Shown here piece by piece: positions 9,021 to 17,799 of a stretch of DNA of 64,000 nt. The position numbers and the translations under genes were made by a program. Within the stretch, counting starts at the first letter, position 1. Every line of letters begins with the position of its first letter. Under the pieces are notes generated by a model, which was not told where the DNA came from, did no database searches, and saw only the letters and a list, made by a program, of their open reading frames with translations. Source of the stretch: Streptomyces griseoaurantiacus (GTDB taxonomy: Bacteria; Actinomycetota; Actinomycetes; Streptomycetales; Streptomycetaceae); contig BNBP01000002.1 in the NCBI GenBank assembly GCA_014656015.1, positions 124,001 to 188,000 on the forward strand, read 5' to 3'.

Positions 9021-9596
9021 TCACCGGTCGCCCTTCCGGGGTGCACCGAAGAGCTCGGTCACGAGCCGGCGGGCGTACGCGGCGTCGAGCCCGGTCGGAC
9101 GGAAGAGGATGCGATACATCATGGGGGCGACGACGCGGTCCAGAGCCGTCTCGACGTCGGGAGTGTTCTCCTCCCGGTCGGCGGCTCGGGCGAGAATGAC
9201 GTTGATCTGTTCGGCCGCGTAGGCCGAGCACTGACCGGCGTTGTCGCCGTCCGGGTCGCCGAGCAGGGCGTCGCGAACATAGGCGCGGCCCGAGGCGGAC
9301 GTCATCTCGTCGAGGAACTGCTCGGCCCACGCCGTCAGGTCGGACCGCAGGTCGCCGTGGTCCTCCGGTGCGGCATCGGGTCGCAGCCGCTCCACCGCGA
9401 CGTCGGAGAGGAGTTCCTGCAGGTTGCCCCAGCGTCGGTAGATGGTCGACGGGGTGACTCCGGCGTGCTGGGCGACCAGGGGGACGGTCAGTGCCTCGCG
9501 GCCCCTTTCCTCCAGGAGTTCCCGTACGGCGGTGTGCACCGACGCCTGGACGCGTGCGCTGCGCCCGCCGGGGCGAACCCTCTGCCTGGTGCTCAT
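9021..9596 (-). CDS. TetR/AcrR-family transcriptional repressor
   Basis: The 191-residue regulator has an N-terminal helix-turn-helix (about 15-62, with VPLVAQHAGVTPSTIYRRWGN) and an all-helical ligand domain of the TetR_C-16 type. A palindrome resembling the two operators in the 11.5-kb divergent region lies 10 nt upstream of its start. This indicates autorepression and control of the amidase and MFS/hydrolase operons. The ligand is unknown; a substrate or product of the neighbouring amidase or hydrolase is plausible. The start ATG at 9596 is the only good candidate before the HTH. Confidence 0.93.
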   Translation of the reverse strand: MSTRQRVRPGGRSARVQASVHTAVRELLEERGREALTVPLVAQHAGVTPSTIYRRWGNLQELLSDVAVERLRPDAAPEDHGDLRSDLTAWAEQFLDEMTSASGRAYVRDALLGDPDGDNAGQCSAYAAEQINVILARAADREENTPDVETALDRVVAPMMYRILFRPTGLDAAYARRLVTELFGAPRKGDR

Positions 9597-9606
9597 CCCA
9601 CCAGCC

Positions 9607-9628
9607 TAAAGCACAGTCCTTGCGTTTA
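9607..9628. promoter_or_regulatory. Candidate TetR autoregulatory operator
   Basis: TAAAGC, 9 nt, then GCGTTTA: an imperfect palindrome immediately upstream of the tetR start. It shares the TAAAGC/GCTTTA half-sites with the operators at 11514 and 11560, with one extra central base pair. Confidence 0.55.
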
Positions 9629-9831
9629 GCGGTTTTCCGTACCCCGGGGCAGCGCATGCCCTTCGGTGGCACCGTGACCCTGTGGCCGCCGGCCCTCGAC
9701 GCGCTCCGGCACCCTCGGGGGACGCCGGCACCACCTCCGCGGCGAAGGGCGAGCGCCTGCCCGACAGCTGTGCCGGGGGCCTCGCCGATCTCGTCGTGGC
9801 GGGCATCCGGTCCTGATCCCGCCGGAGCCGA

Positions 9832-9879
9832 GCGGTGTGTGGGCCGGGCCGGAAATTCCCGGCCCGGCCCACACACCGC
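9832..9879 (-). terminator. Terminator of the amidase operon
   Basis: A perfect 21-bp stem (9832-9852 with 9859-9879) and the 6-nt loop AAATTC lie 2 nt past the amidase stop. It separates the amidase operon from tetR and lacks a long U-run. Confidence 0.85.
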
Positions 9880-9881
9880 CC

Positions 9882-11273
9882 TCAGGTGACGGGTGCGAGC
9901 GATCGGGCGGGCTGCGTCCGCTCGTAGGCGTGGCCCACCAGCAGCAGCGTCCGCTCGGCGAAGGGCCGCCCGAGCAACTGCATGCCGATGGGCATGCCCG
10001 CCGCGTCCTGGCCGACCGGGACGGAGAGTGCGGGCACTCCTGTGATGTTGGCCGGGGAGGAGAGGCGCACGTACGCGTCGGAGACGCTCTCGACCGTGCC
10101 GTCGGGCCAGGTGACGGTCTCCTGACCGGCCGGGACCGCGGCCATCGGCACCGCGGGAGCGGCGATCACGTCGACCTCCTCCAGGACGCGGGCCCACTCG
10201 TCGCGCATCAGCGTCCGGGCGCGCTGCGCCCGCAGGTAGTCGCCCGCGCCCATCAGTTCGCCGGCCTCCAGGAGGATCCGGACATCCGCCCGATACAGCT
10301 CGGGGACGGTACGCAGGGTGGCCTGGTGGTACGCGGTGGCTTCCGGCACCATCAGGCCCCAATGGACGGCCTGGATGTAGCGGGTCATCGGTATGTCGAC
10401 ATCGATGAGCCGAGCGCCGAGCGCCTCGAGCTGCGCGATGGCGCGGCGGACGGCGGCCGCGACTTCGGCGTCGACGTGTGCGAAGTAGTAGTTGCGGGGC
10501 ACGCCGACACGCACTCCCGTCAGGTCCGGGTCGGGGTGCGGCCGGTAGCCGACGCCGGGCACGGCCACCGAGGCGGGGTCGCGGGGGTCGTACCCGGCGA
10601 GGGCGGTCAGGACGAGGGCCGTGTCGTCGACGGTACGGGCGATCGGGCCGACGTGGTCGAGCGACCAGGACAGCGACGTGACGCCGTGACGGGGCACGAG
10701 TCCGTACGTCGGCTTGAGTCCGACCACTCCGTTCAGGGTCGCGGGCACCCGGATCGATCCGCCGGTGTCGGTACCGAGGGCGAATGTCGCCGCGCCGGAG
10801 GCCACGGCGACGGCGGAACCGCCGCTGGAGCCACCGGCGATCCTCCTGTGATCCCAGGCGTTGTTGGTCTGCGGGGTGATCAGCCCGTAGGCGAACTCGT
10901 GGGTGTGCGTTTTGCCGATCAGGATCGCGCCGGCCGCCCGCAGACTCGCGGCGACCGTGCTGTCGGAGGCCGCGCGATGACCGGCCCGGGTCCTGGAGCT
11001 TGCCGTGGTGGACACGCCGACGACATCGATCAAGTCCTTGAGCCCCACCGGAATCCCGTGCAGAGGGCCTCGGTAGGAGCCCTGTACGGCTTCACGCTCG
11101 GCGTCACGGGCGGTCCGGCGGGCCTGATCGGCGAGAACCGAGACGTAGGCCGCAATGTGCGGCTCCACCTGCTCGATGCGGTCGAGGACCGAGTCGACCA
11201 GCTCGACGGGGGACAGCCGCCGCTCCCGGATCTCCCGCGCGGCGGCGGCGAGGGACAACTCATACGGCTGCAT
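9882..11273 (-). CDS. Amidase-signature hydrolase, AtzE-like
   Basis: The enzyme (463 residues) hydrolyses a carbon-nitrogen amide bond with a Ser-cisSer-Lys triad: Lys79 in GIPVGLKD, Ser150 in GGSSGGS and Ser173 in TDTGGSIR. I start it at ATG 11273, which follows GGAGAAGGAG at a good distance; the frame is open further upstream but without that support. It overlaps the small AtzG-like gene by 14 nt. An amidase coupled to such a GatC-like partner is the arrangement of 1-carboxybiuret hydrolase (AtzE/AtzG) in cyanuric acid and nitrogen metabolism. The real substrate here is unproven. A general amidase is the alternative. Confidence 0.9.
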   Translation of the reverse strand: MQPYELSLAAAAREIRERRLSPVELVDSVLDRIEQVEPHIAAYVSVLADQARRTARDAEREAVQGSYRGPLHGIPVGLKDLIDVVGVSTTASSRTRAGHRAASDSTVAASLRAAGAILIGKTHTHEFAYGLITPQTNNAWDHRRIAGGSSGGSAVAVASGAATFALGTDTGGSIRVPATLNGVVGLKPTYGLVPRHGVTSLSWSLDHVGPIARTVDDTALVLTALAGYDPRDPASVAVPGVGYRPHPDPDLTGVRVGVPRNYYFAHVDAEVAAAVRRAIAQLEALGARLIDVDIPMTRYIQAVHWGLMVPEATAYHQATLRTVPELYRADVRILLEAGELMGAGDYLRAQRARTLMRDEWARVLEEVDVIAAPAVPMAAVPAGQETVTWPDGTVESVSDAYVRLSSPANITGVPALSVPVGQDAAGMPIGMQLLGRPFAERTLLLVGHAYERTQPARSLAPVT

Positions 11274-11469
11274 CGTGCTTCTCCTTCTCCGCACGGAAGG
11301 CACCGGCGGGCGGGGTGTCACGGAGATTCAGCTCACGCAGGACCGCGACGACGGAGTGGATGTGGTCGGCGGTGGCCGCGACCGCCGCGTGGCGGTCATC
11401 GGGCAACGGAAGCCCGGCCCGGGCGGCCCAGCGGGCGGCCTCGGACGGTGTGAGTTCGGCGGAGGACAC
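11260..11469 (-). CDS. AtzG-like small partner of the amidase (DUF4089 type)
   Basis: The 69-residue protein has the segment AGLPLPDDRHAAVAATADHI followed by a helix and LRELNLRDTPPAG. This pattern is seen in AtzG/GatC-like subunits that wrap and stabilise amidase partners. GTG 11469 is preceded by AGGGGAGA. Its end overlaps the amidase start, indicating translational coupling and an obligate complex. Family assignment is from remembered pattern, so moderately certain. Confidence 0.75.
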   Translation of the reverse strand: MSSAELTPSEAARWAARAGLPLPDDRHAAVAATADHIHSVVAVLRELNLRDTPPAGAFRAEKEKHDAAV

Positions 11470-11513
11470 GGATTCTCCCCTGGTCGGGATGGAGCGACGA
11501 GGCGCATCACGCT

Positions 11514-11534
11514 TAAAGCGAATGATTTGCTTTA
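11514..11534. promoter_or_regulatory. Candidate TetR operator 1 in the divergent region
   Basis: TAAAGCGAATGATTTGCTTTA is a 21-bp palindrome with one mismatched pair apart from the centre. It lies 45 bp upstream of the AtzG-like start, placed to block the leftward promoter. Confidence 0.65.
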
Positions 11535-11553
11535 GCTCGACTGTAGAACCTAC

Positions 11554-11588
11554 CCTTCCTTAAGGCAAACGAGTTGCTTTAAGGAAGG
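11554..11588. promoter_or_regulatory. Candidate TetR operator 2 overlapping the MFS ribosome site
   Basis: CCTTCCTTAAGGCAA (11554-11568) pairs with TTGCTTTAAGGAAGG (11574-11588), one mismatch in 15. The core repeats the TTAA..GCAA half-site of the other operators. The right arm contains the AAGGAAGG ribosome site of the MFS gene, so the element could act as an operator, as an mRNA hairpin hiding the ribosome site, or both. Confidence 0.65.
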
Positions 11589-11594
11589 GGTTCC

Positions 11595-12866
11595 ATGTCC
11601 GACGTCGTGTCCGGCCCAGTTGCGCACTGCCCTGTCGGAGACAGCCGCGCCCGCGGGAAGAACCGTGCCGCCTCCTTCGGTCTGGACGCGTCCGTACTCG
11701 TGGCCCTCCTGGCGGCATCCAGTGCCCCGACACCGCTGTATCCCCTCTATCAGGACCAGTGGGGCCTTTCGGCGCTCGCCGTCACGGTGGTCTTCAGCGC
11801 CTACGCCCTGGCGCTGCTGTCAGCCCTTCTCACCACCGGAGCGCTCTCCGACCGACTGGGACGGCGCCCCGTCCTGGCAGGCGCCCTGGGCGCGCAGGCC
11901 GTCGCCATGGTTCTCCTCGCCTCGGCGGACGGCGCGGGTTCCCTGGCGGCGGCCCGCCTCCTGCAAGGAGCGGCCACCGGCGTGGCCACCAGCGCCGCCG
12001 GCGCGGCGCTCCTCGACCTGGAGAACCCGCGACACCCCGGCCGGTCCGCCCTGACCAACATCATCGCCCCGGTCGCCGGCATGGCTGCGGGCGTTCTCGT
12101 CTCCACCCTCCTCATCCGCTTCGCCCCGGCCCCCGCCGTCACCGTCTACGCGTTGTTGGCAGCGCTGTTCACCGCCCAGGCGATCGCCGTCACCTTCACC
12201 ACGGAGACAGTCGACCGGCAGGCGAACGGGGTCCGATCGCTGCGCCCGCGGCTCGGTGTACCGCCCGCGGTGCGCCGCACCCTGCTGACCACCGGCACCG
12301 CTGTCGTCGCCGTCTGGGCACTGGGCGGCTTCTACTCCTCCCTCGGGCCGGCCCTCGTGCGCCTGGTGGCCCCCAACGCCCCGCAGGCGGCCCTCGGCAT
12401 GATCTTCTTCACCTTCAGCGCCGCAGCCGCACTCACCGTGTGGGTACTGCGCCGCACCGATCCCCTGACCACCGCGATCGGCGGATGCCTCTCCGTCCTG
12501 CCCACCGCGGTCCTGACCCTGAGCGGTCTGCACGGCGCCGGGCTGCCGACCGTCTACGGCGGCGCCGCCCTGGCCGGCGCAGCCTTCGGCGCCGTCTCGC
12601 GAGGCGTGCTTCGGACGCTCCTCGACTCGCTCGACGAGCAGCACCGCGCCGCGACGCTGGCCGCCTACTACGTTCTGAGCTACCTCTCCATGAGCTTGCC
12701 CGCCGTCGCCGCAGGGGTCGCCACCCGGCACTACGGGCTCAGGACCACCTCGCACGTCTACACCGTCATCGCCGCACTCCTCGCTGCGGCGGCCCTCACC
12801 GCGCTCGCCGTGTCACGAGCCCGAACTGAGCCCAGCAGCAGTCCACGCAACCGGCCACTGCGCTGA
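11595..12866 (+). CDS. MFS transporter
   Basis: A 423-residue major facilitator with about 12 hydrophobic helices. The typical loop 2-3 motif is seen as GALSDRLGRRPVL near residue 82. The ATG at 11595 follows AAGGAAGGGG. It is likely an exporter or importer of the compound handled by the adjoining hydrolases; direction and substrate cannot be told. The gene is transcribed with the metallo-hydrolase 22 nt downstream and is probably repressed by the TetR protein through the palindrome covering its leader. Confidence 0.92.
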   Translation: MSDVVSGPVAHCPVGDSRARGKNRAASFGLDASVLVALLAASSAPTPLYPLYQDQWGLSALAVTVVFSAYALALLSALLTTGALSDRLGRRPVLAGALGAQAVAMVLLASADGAGSLAAARLLQGAATGVATSAAGAALLDLENPRHPGRSALTNIIAPVAGMAAGVLVSTLLIRFAPAPAVTVYALLAALFTAQAIAVTFTTETVDRQANGVRSLRPRLGVPPAVRRTLLTTGTAVVAVWALGGFYSSLGPALVRLVAPNAPQAALGMIFFTFSAAAALTVWVLRRTDPLTTAIGGCLSVLPTAVLTLSGLHGAGLPTVYGGAALAGAAFGAVSRGVLRTLLDSLDEQHRAATLAAYYVLSYLSMSLPAVAAGVATRHYGLRTTSHVYTVIAALLAAAALTALAVSRARTEPSSSPRNRPLR

Positions 12867-12888
12867 AGAGCAAAGGAAACAACAGATC

Positions 12889-13788
12889 ATGCAGACTCCC
12901 TCGGACACCCCCATCCCCTCCTGGGCCGTGGGCGACATCACCGTCCACCGCATCGACGAGATACCGCTGCCGCCCGCGACCGGTCCCTGGCTGCTGCCCG
13001 ACGCCACTCCTCAGGTGGTAGCCGGCCAGGACTGGCTGCGTCCCCACTTCGCCGACGATGACGGCATCCTCCGCATCGACAGCCACAGTTTCGCGTTCGC
13101 CGTGGACGGGCTACGCGTACTCGTCGACACCGGCATCGGCAACGGCAAGGAACGGGCCAACCCGGCCTGGCACGACCTGCGCACCGACTTCCCCGAGCGA
13201 CTGATTGCCGCAGGCTTCCCGCCCGACTCCGTCGACCTGGTCGTCCTCACCCACCTGCACGCCGACCACGTCGGCTGGAACACCCGGAAGGTGGACGACG
13301 CATGGGTCCCCACGTTCCCCGAGGCGCGCTACCTCACCGCGCGCGCCGAAAGGGCGTTCTGGGCCGCCCACGACATGGAAGAGGCACGCCGCCAGATGTT
13401 CCGCGACTCGGTGATCCCGGTCGAGCAGGCCGGTCTGCTCGACCTGGTCGACGTCTCGGCCGAAGGCGTGCGCATCACCCCGAGCCTCCGCCTGGTCCCC
13501 ACCCCCGGCCACACCCCCGGCCATGTCGCCGTCGAACTGAACAGTCAGGGTGAAACGGCGTTGATCACCGGTGACTGCATCCACCACCCGGTCCAACTCG
13601 CCCACCCCGCCATCGGCGCCTGCGTGGACATCGACCCGCGGCAGTCCGCGACCACCCGCGGTGAACTGCTCGCTTCCCTCGCCGGTACGGACACCCTCCT
13701 CCTCGGCACCCACTTCGCCCCGCCCACAGCCGGCCGTGTCGTCGCGCACGGGGACGCCTACCGGCTGCGACCCGTTCCGACGACCTGA
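12889..13788 (+). CDS. Metallo-beta-lactamase-fold hydrolase
   Basis: The 299-residue protein has the dinuclear zinc motif THLHADH (His122, His124, Asp126, His127), with further ligands His208 (PGHTPGH), Asp229 (TGDC) and His275 (GTHF). The size and spacing match cytoplasmic lactonase/esterase-like members of the superfamily, including N-acyl-homoserine lactonases, though the substrate is not deducible. A ribosome site (AAAGGAAAC) precedes ATG 12889. It is the second gene of the MFS operon and presumably degrades or detoxifies the same compound. Confidence 0.92.
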   Translation: MQTPSDTPIPSWAVGDITVHRIDEIPLPPATGPWLLPDATPQVVAGQDWLRPHFADDDGILRIDSHSFAFAVDGLRVLVDTGIGNGKERANPAWHDLRTDFPERLIAAGFPPDSVDLVVLTHLHADHVGWNTRKVDDAWVPTFPEARYLTARAERAFWAAHDMEEARRQMFRDSVIPVEQAGLLDLVDVSAEGVRITPSLRLVPTPGHTPGHVAVELNSQGETALITGDCIHHPVQLAHPAIGACVDIDPRQSATTRGELLASLAGTDTLLLGTHFAPPTAGRVVAHGDAYRLRPVPTT

Positions 13789-13983
13789 CCCGCGAGCCGA
13801 CGGGGCGCCGGGGACCGACGGGCTCGGGCTGACCTGCCGTCCGGAACGCGCGTCGGTCGAGCGTCAGGACCCTGTGTCACGGACGCGAGGCCGGGCCGTC
13901 CGGGCCGGATCAGCCACCTCGCATGACGGGTGGACCACCGGGTCAGCGCCGGCCACCCCCGACGAAGCCACGAAAACGGCAGC

Positions 13984-15312
13984 TCAAAGCCCCTTCTGGG
14001 CGGGCTCGAGAACAGCCACGCACTCCACGTGATGCGTCATCGGGAACAGGTCGAACGCCCTCAGCGACCGCACCCGGTAGCCGCCCTCGCGGAAGTACGC
14101 CAGGTCCCTGGCGAGGGCGGCCGGGTCGCAGGCGACGTAGGCGATGCGGCGGGCGCCGAGGGTCGTGAGGTGGGCGACGGTCTTACGGCCGGCGCCGGCG
14201 CGGGGCGGGTCGAGGACGACGAGGTCGGCCTCCGTGATGCCGGTGCGCGGCAGGGCGGCCTCGACCTTGCCCTGTTCGATGCGGACGCGGTCGAACTCGG
14301 CGAGGTTGTGCCGGGCGTCCTCCACCGCGCGCTTGCCGGACTCGATGCCGAGCACGGCACCCTTCTCGCCGACCCGGTCGGCCAGCGCTCCCGCGAAGAG
14401 GCCCACTCCGCAGTACAGGTCGAGTGCGGTGTCGCCCTTGCGGGGCAGGAGGCCCTGCATGACGGCGGCGACCAGGGTGTCGGCGGCCTTCGGGTGGACC
14501 TGCCAGAAGCCGCCGGCGCCGACCCGGTGGGTGCGGTCGTCGGCGCGCTCGCGCACGAAGGGGCGGCCGTGGACGCGGTGCACGCCCCCGGAGCGCTCGT
14601 CGACGCGGAGCACGGAGACCGGGCGGTCCAGCTCCACCAGCGGCAGGCGGGCGCCCGGCTTCGGGGTGAGGACGACCTGGCGGTCCTGGGAGCCGGTCGC
14701 GGCGATCGCCTCGACGGAGTCCATGCCGGGCCACTGCCGGCGCTCGATGCCGAGTTCGCTCACGCCGGGCGCGGCGATCAGGCAGTGCTCGATCGGCTCC
14801 ACCTCGTGCGAGCGGTGCCGGCGCAGGCCCGCGCGGCCGGAGGGGTCCACCGCGTAGCTCACGCGGGTGCGCCAGGCCGGGACCTCGCCCGCGGGAAGCT
14901 TGTCGCCCTCGGCGGGGAGCACCGTGCCGTCCCAGCCGGCCTCCTCCGGGGTGAGTCCGGCCAGGTGCTGGAGCTGTTCGGCGATGACGTCGGCCTTCAG
15001 GCGCCGCTGGGCGCCCGGCTTGGCGTGCTGCCAGTCGCAGCCGCCGCAGCGGCCGGGGCCGGCGTAGGGGCAGGGGGCGTCGATGCGGTCCTTGGACGCC
15101 TCCAGGACGCTCACCGCGTCGGCGCGCAGGAAGCGGGCGCCCTCCTCGCCCTCGGTCACCCGGGCCACGACTCGCTCACCGGGGAGCGTGTGCCGCACGA
15201 AGAGGACCTGCCCCTCGGACGTGCGTGCGATGCAGTGGCCGCCGTGGGCGACGGGGCCGACCTCGACCTCGTACTCCTGTCCCACCAGCGACTTCCTCGG
15301 TTCTGCCTGCAT
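13984..15312 (-). CDS. TRAM-domain class I SAM-dependent RNA (uracil-5-)methyltransferase
   Basis: The product belongs to the TrmA/RlmD family, which methylates C5 of uridine in RNA. A TRAM RNA-binding domain (about 7-70) is followed by iron-sulfur-type cysteines 81, 89 and 92 (CPYAGPGRCGGC). Next come the SAM motif LDLYCGVGLF, LDPPRAG, and the catalytic Cys395 in VACDPAALARD. I prefer ATG 15312; a TTG at 15336 would add eight residues. In actinobacteria this gene usually neighbours the permease and K+ channel regulators that follow here. Whether rRNA or tRNA is the substrate is not decidable. Confidence 0.9.
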   Translation of the reverse strand: MQAEPRKSLVGQEYEVEVGPVAHGGHCIARTSEGQVLFVRHTLPGERVVARVTEGEEGARFLRADAVSVLEASKDRIDAPCPYAGPGRCGGCDWQHAKPGAQRRLKADVIAEQLQHLAGLTPEEAGWDGTVLPAEGDKLPAGEVPAWRTRVSYAVDPSGRAGLRRHRSHEVEPIEHCLIAAPGVSELGIERRQWPGMDSVEAIAATGSQDRQVVLTPKPGARLPLVELDRPVSVLRVDERSGGVHRVHGRPFVRERADDRTHRVGAGGFWQVHPKAADTLVAAVMQGLLPRKGDTALDLYCGVGLFAGALADRVGEKGAVLGIESGKRAVEDARHNLAEFDRVRIEQGKVEAALPRTGITEADLVVLDPPRAGAGRKTVAHLTTLGARRIAYVACDPAALARDLAYFREGGYRVRSLRAFDLFPMTHHVECVAVLEPAQKGL

Positions 15313-15472
15313 GGGGGGAGTACTCCAGATGATCAAGAGGGGGTGCGGCGGGCGGCGCGCGTCCGTCCGCCGGTGGGCAACAGCCCACCAGTCTACGTGC
15401 CCGGCACACCCGCCCGCGTCGCCCGGCTCCCGGGCCGGCCGGCGCTGAGCGCCCTCCCGGGCCCGCCGGCTC

Positions 15473-17536
15473 TCAGCGCTTCGTGCCGGACTCCCGGTGG
15501 TGGTGGTCCCGGTGCTCCTTGGGGCCCCGGCGGACCGCGCCCGGCGCGTTCCACTCCAGGCGCCTTCGGGCGCGCACCTTGGCGGCCTCGGAGGACTGGA
15601 GCTGGTAGGGCACCGAGGTCACCATGACGCCCGGGGTGAACAGCAGCCGGCCCTTGAGCCGCAGCGCGCTCTGGTTGTGCAGCAGGTGTTCGTACCAGTG
15701 GCCCACCACGTACTCCGGGATGATCACCGACACGGCGTCGCGCGGGGACTCCTTGCGCAGGCTCTTGACGTAGTCGATGACCGGCCGGGTCACCTCGCGG
15801 TAGGGCGAGTCGAGGATCTTGAGGGGGACGTCGATGCCGCGTCGTTCCCACTCGGCGCGCAGCGCCTTGGTCTCCGCTGCGTCCACGTTGACGCTGAGGG
15901 CCTCCAGGCTGTCGGCGCGGAGCAGTTTGGCGTAGGCCAGGGCGCGCAGCGCGGGCCGGTGGATCTTGGAGATGAGGACGACGGAGTGGACCCGGGAGGG
16001 GCGCACCAGGTCGTCGGTGGGGACCGGCTCCTCGGGTGCGGCGATCTCGTCGGCGACCCGGTCGTAGTGCTTACGGATCGCGGTCATCGTCGCGTAGAAG
16101 ATGCACATGCCGAGCAGCGCCACCCAGGCGCCGTGGCTGAACTTGGTGGCGAGGACGACGACGAGCACCAGGCCGGTGAAGAAGGCGCCGAAGGTGTTGA
16201 TCGCGCGGGAGCGGATCATGTGGCGTCGCTTGGCCTGGTCCTTCTCGGTGCGCAGGTGCCGGTTCCAGTGCCGGACCATGCCGGTCTGGCTGAGTGTGAA
16301 GGAGACGAAGACGCCGACGATGTAGAGCTGGATGAGCCGGGTGGAGTCGGCCCCGTAGACGATGAGGAGCAGGGCCGCCGCGCCCGCGAGCAGCACGATG
16401 CCGTTGGAGAAGGCGAGCCGGTCGCCGCGGGTGTGGAGCTGACGCGGCAGGTAGCGGTCCTGGGCGAGGATCGAGCCGAGCAGCGGGAAGCCGTTGTAGG
16501 CGGTGTTGGCGGCGAGGAACAGGACCAGCGCGGTGGCGGCGGCCAGCACGACGAAGAGGAAGCTGCCGTCGCCGAAGACCGCCTCGGCGACCTGGGAGAT
16601 CACCGGGTCCTGCACGAAGGAGGAGCCGACCGGCGTGCCGCCCCGGATGAGGTCGACGGCGGGGTTCTCGGCCATGCGGACCTTGGTGGTCATGGCGAGC
16701 GCGATGATGCCGCAGAACATGGTGACGGCGAGCAGGCCCATCATCGCGAGCGTGGTCGCGGCATTCCTCGACTTGGGCTTGCGGAAGGCGGGGACGCCGT
16801 TGGAGATGGCCTCGACGCCGGTGAGCGCGGCGCAGCCGGAGGAGAACGCCCGCAGCAGCAGGAAGACCAGGGCGAACCCGGCCAGGCCCTGGTGCTCGGC
16901 CCGGATGTGGAAGCCGGCCGTCGGTGCCCGCATGGTGTCGCCCAGGACCAGACCGCGGAACGCCCCCCACACGATCATGATGAAGACGCCGCCGACGAAG
17001 ACGTACGTCGGGATCGCGAAGAGCTTGCCCGACTCCTTCACCCCGCGCAGGTTCATCAGCGTCAGCAGGACCACCACGGCGACCGCGCAGATCACCTTGT
17101 GCTCGACCACGAAGGGGATCGCGGAGCCGAGGTTCTCGATGCCGGAGGCGATGGAGACGGCGACCGTGAGGACGTAGTCGACGAGCAGGGCGCTGGCGAC
17201 GGTCAGGCCGGCCCTCGGGCCGAGGTTGGTGGTGGCCACCTCGTAGTCGCCGCCGCCGCTGGGGTAGGCGTGGACGTTCTGCCGGTAGGAGGCGACCACG
17301 GTGAACATCAGGACGACGACCGCGACCGCGATCCAGGGACTGAAGTGGTACGCCGACACGCCCGCGATGGAGAGGACCAGGAGCACCTCCCCCGGCGCGT
17401 AGGCGACGGAGGAGAGCGGGTCGGAGGCGAAGACGGGGAGTGCGATGCGTTTCGGCAGGAGCGTTTCTCCGAGCCGGTCGCTGCGCAGTGCGCGCCCGAT
17501 GAGGATGCGTTTGGGCACGTCGGTCAGTTTGGACAC
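15473..17536 (-). CDS. KimA-like APC-superfamily permease (probable K+/H+ symporter)
   Basis: The 687-residue membrane protein has about 12 transmembrane helices and a C-terminal cytoplasmic domain of about 200 residues. The N-terminal segment (IGRALRSDRLGE...SDPLSSVAYAPGEVL, then YRQNVHAYPSGGGDY) closely matches what I remember of Bacillus KimA (YdaO), a potassium importer inhibited by c-di-AMP. Older annotation would call it an amino acid permease. The adjacent TrkA-type regulators favour potassium. No riboswitch is apparent in its 263-bp upstream gap, in which I see nothing definite. Confidence 0.82.
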   Translation of the reverse strand: MSKLTDVPKRILIGRALRSDRLGETLLPKRIALPVFASDPLSSVAYAPGEVLLVLSIAGVSAYHFSPWIAVAVVVLMFTVVASYRQNVHAYPSGGGDYEVATTNLGPRAGLTVASALLVDYVLTVAVSIASGIENLGSAIPFVVEHKVICAVAVVVLLTLMNLRGVKESGKLFAIPTYVFVGGVFIMIVWGAFRGLVLGDTMRAPTAGFHIRAEHQGLAGFALVFLLLRAFSSGCAALTGVEAISNGVPAFRKPKSRNAATTLAMMGLLAVTMFCGIIALAMTTKVRMAENPAVDLIRGGTPVGSSFVQDPVISQVAEAVFGDGSFLFVVLAAATALVLFLAANTAYNGFPLLGSILAQDRYLPRQLHTRGDRLAFSNGIVLLAGAAALLLIVYGADSTRLIQLYIVGVFVSFTLSQTGMVRHWNRHLRTEKDQAKRRHMIRSRAINTFGAFFTGLVLVVVLATKFSHGAWVALLGMCIFYATMTAIRKHYDRVADEIAAPEEPVPTDDLVRPSRVHSVVLISKIHRPALRALAYAKLLRADSLEALSVNVDAAETKALRAEWERRGIDVPLKILDSPYREVTRPVIDYVKSLRKESPRDAVSVIIPEYVVGHWYEHLLHNQSALRLKGRLLFTPGVMVTSVPYQLQSSEAAKVRARRRLEWNAPGAVRRGPKEHRDHHHRESGTKR

Positions 17537-17799
17537 AACCGGGATGTTAAGGGTTCGAACACACGGCGCCCACCCGCCACCCCCGACGCGTCGGAGGCGG
17601 CGGATCGCCGATTCCCGCAGGAGATCGGCCCTGTGCCCGCGAGGGCCCGGACGGACGGCGGCGAATTCTTAACGGAATCTTGCCGAGGCCGGGCCGGAGC
17701 CGCGGGACGGGGGCCGTGGGGCGGGGGCCGTGGGGCGGGGCCCGGTGGCGAGGTGGGCCGCCCCTCGGCCGCCCGCGTCTCAGCTCCGCCGCCCGCGCC

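Noticed and set aside
17537..17799. Riboswitch upstream of the KimA-like gene
   Set aside because: None of the ydaO cores (GAACCCG, CAGCTAACC) seen in the M23 leader are present.
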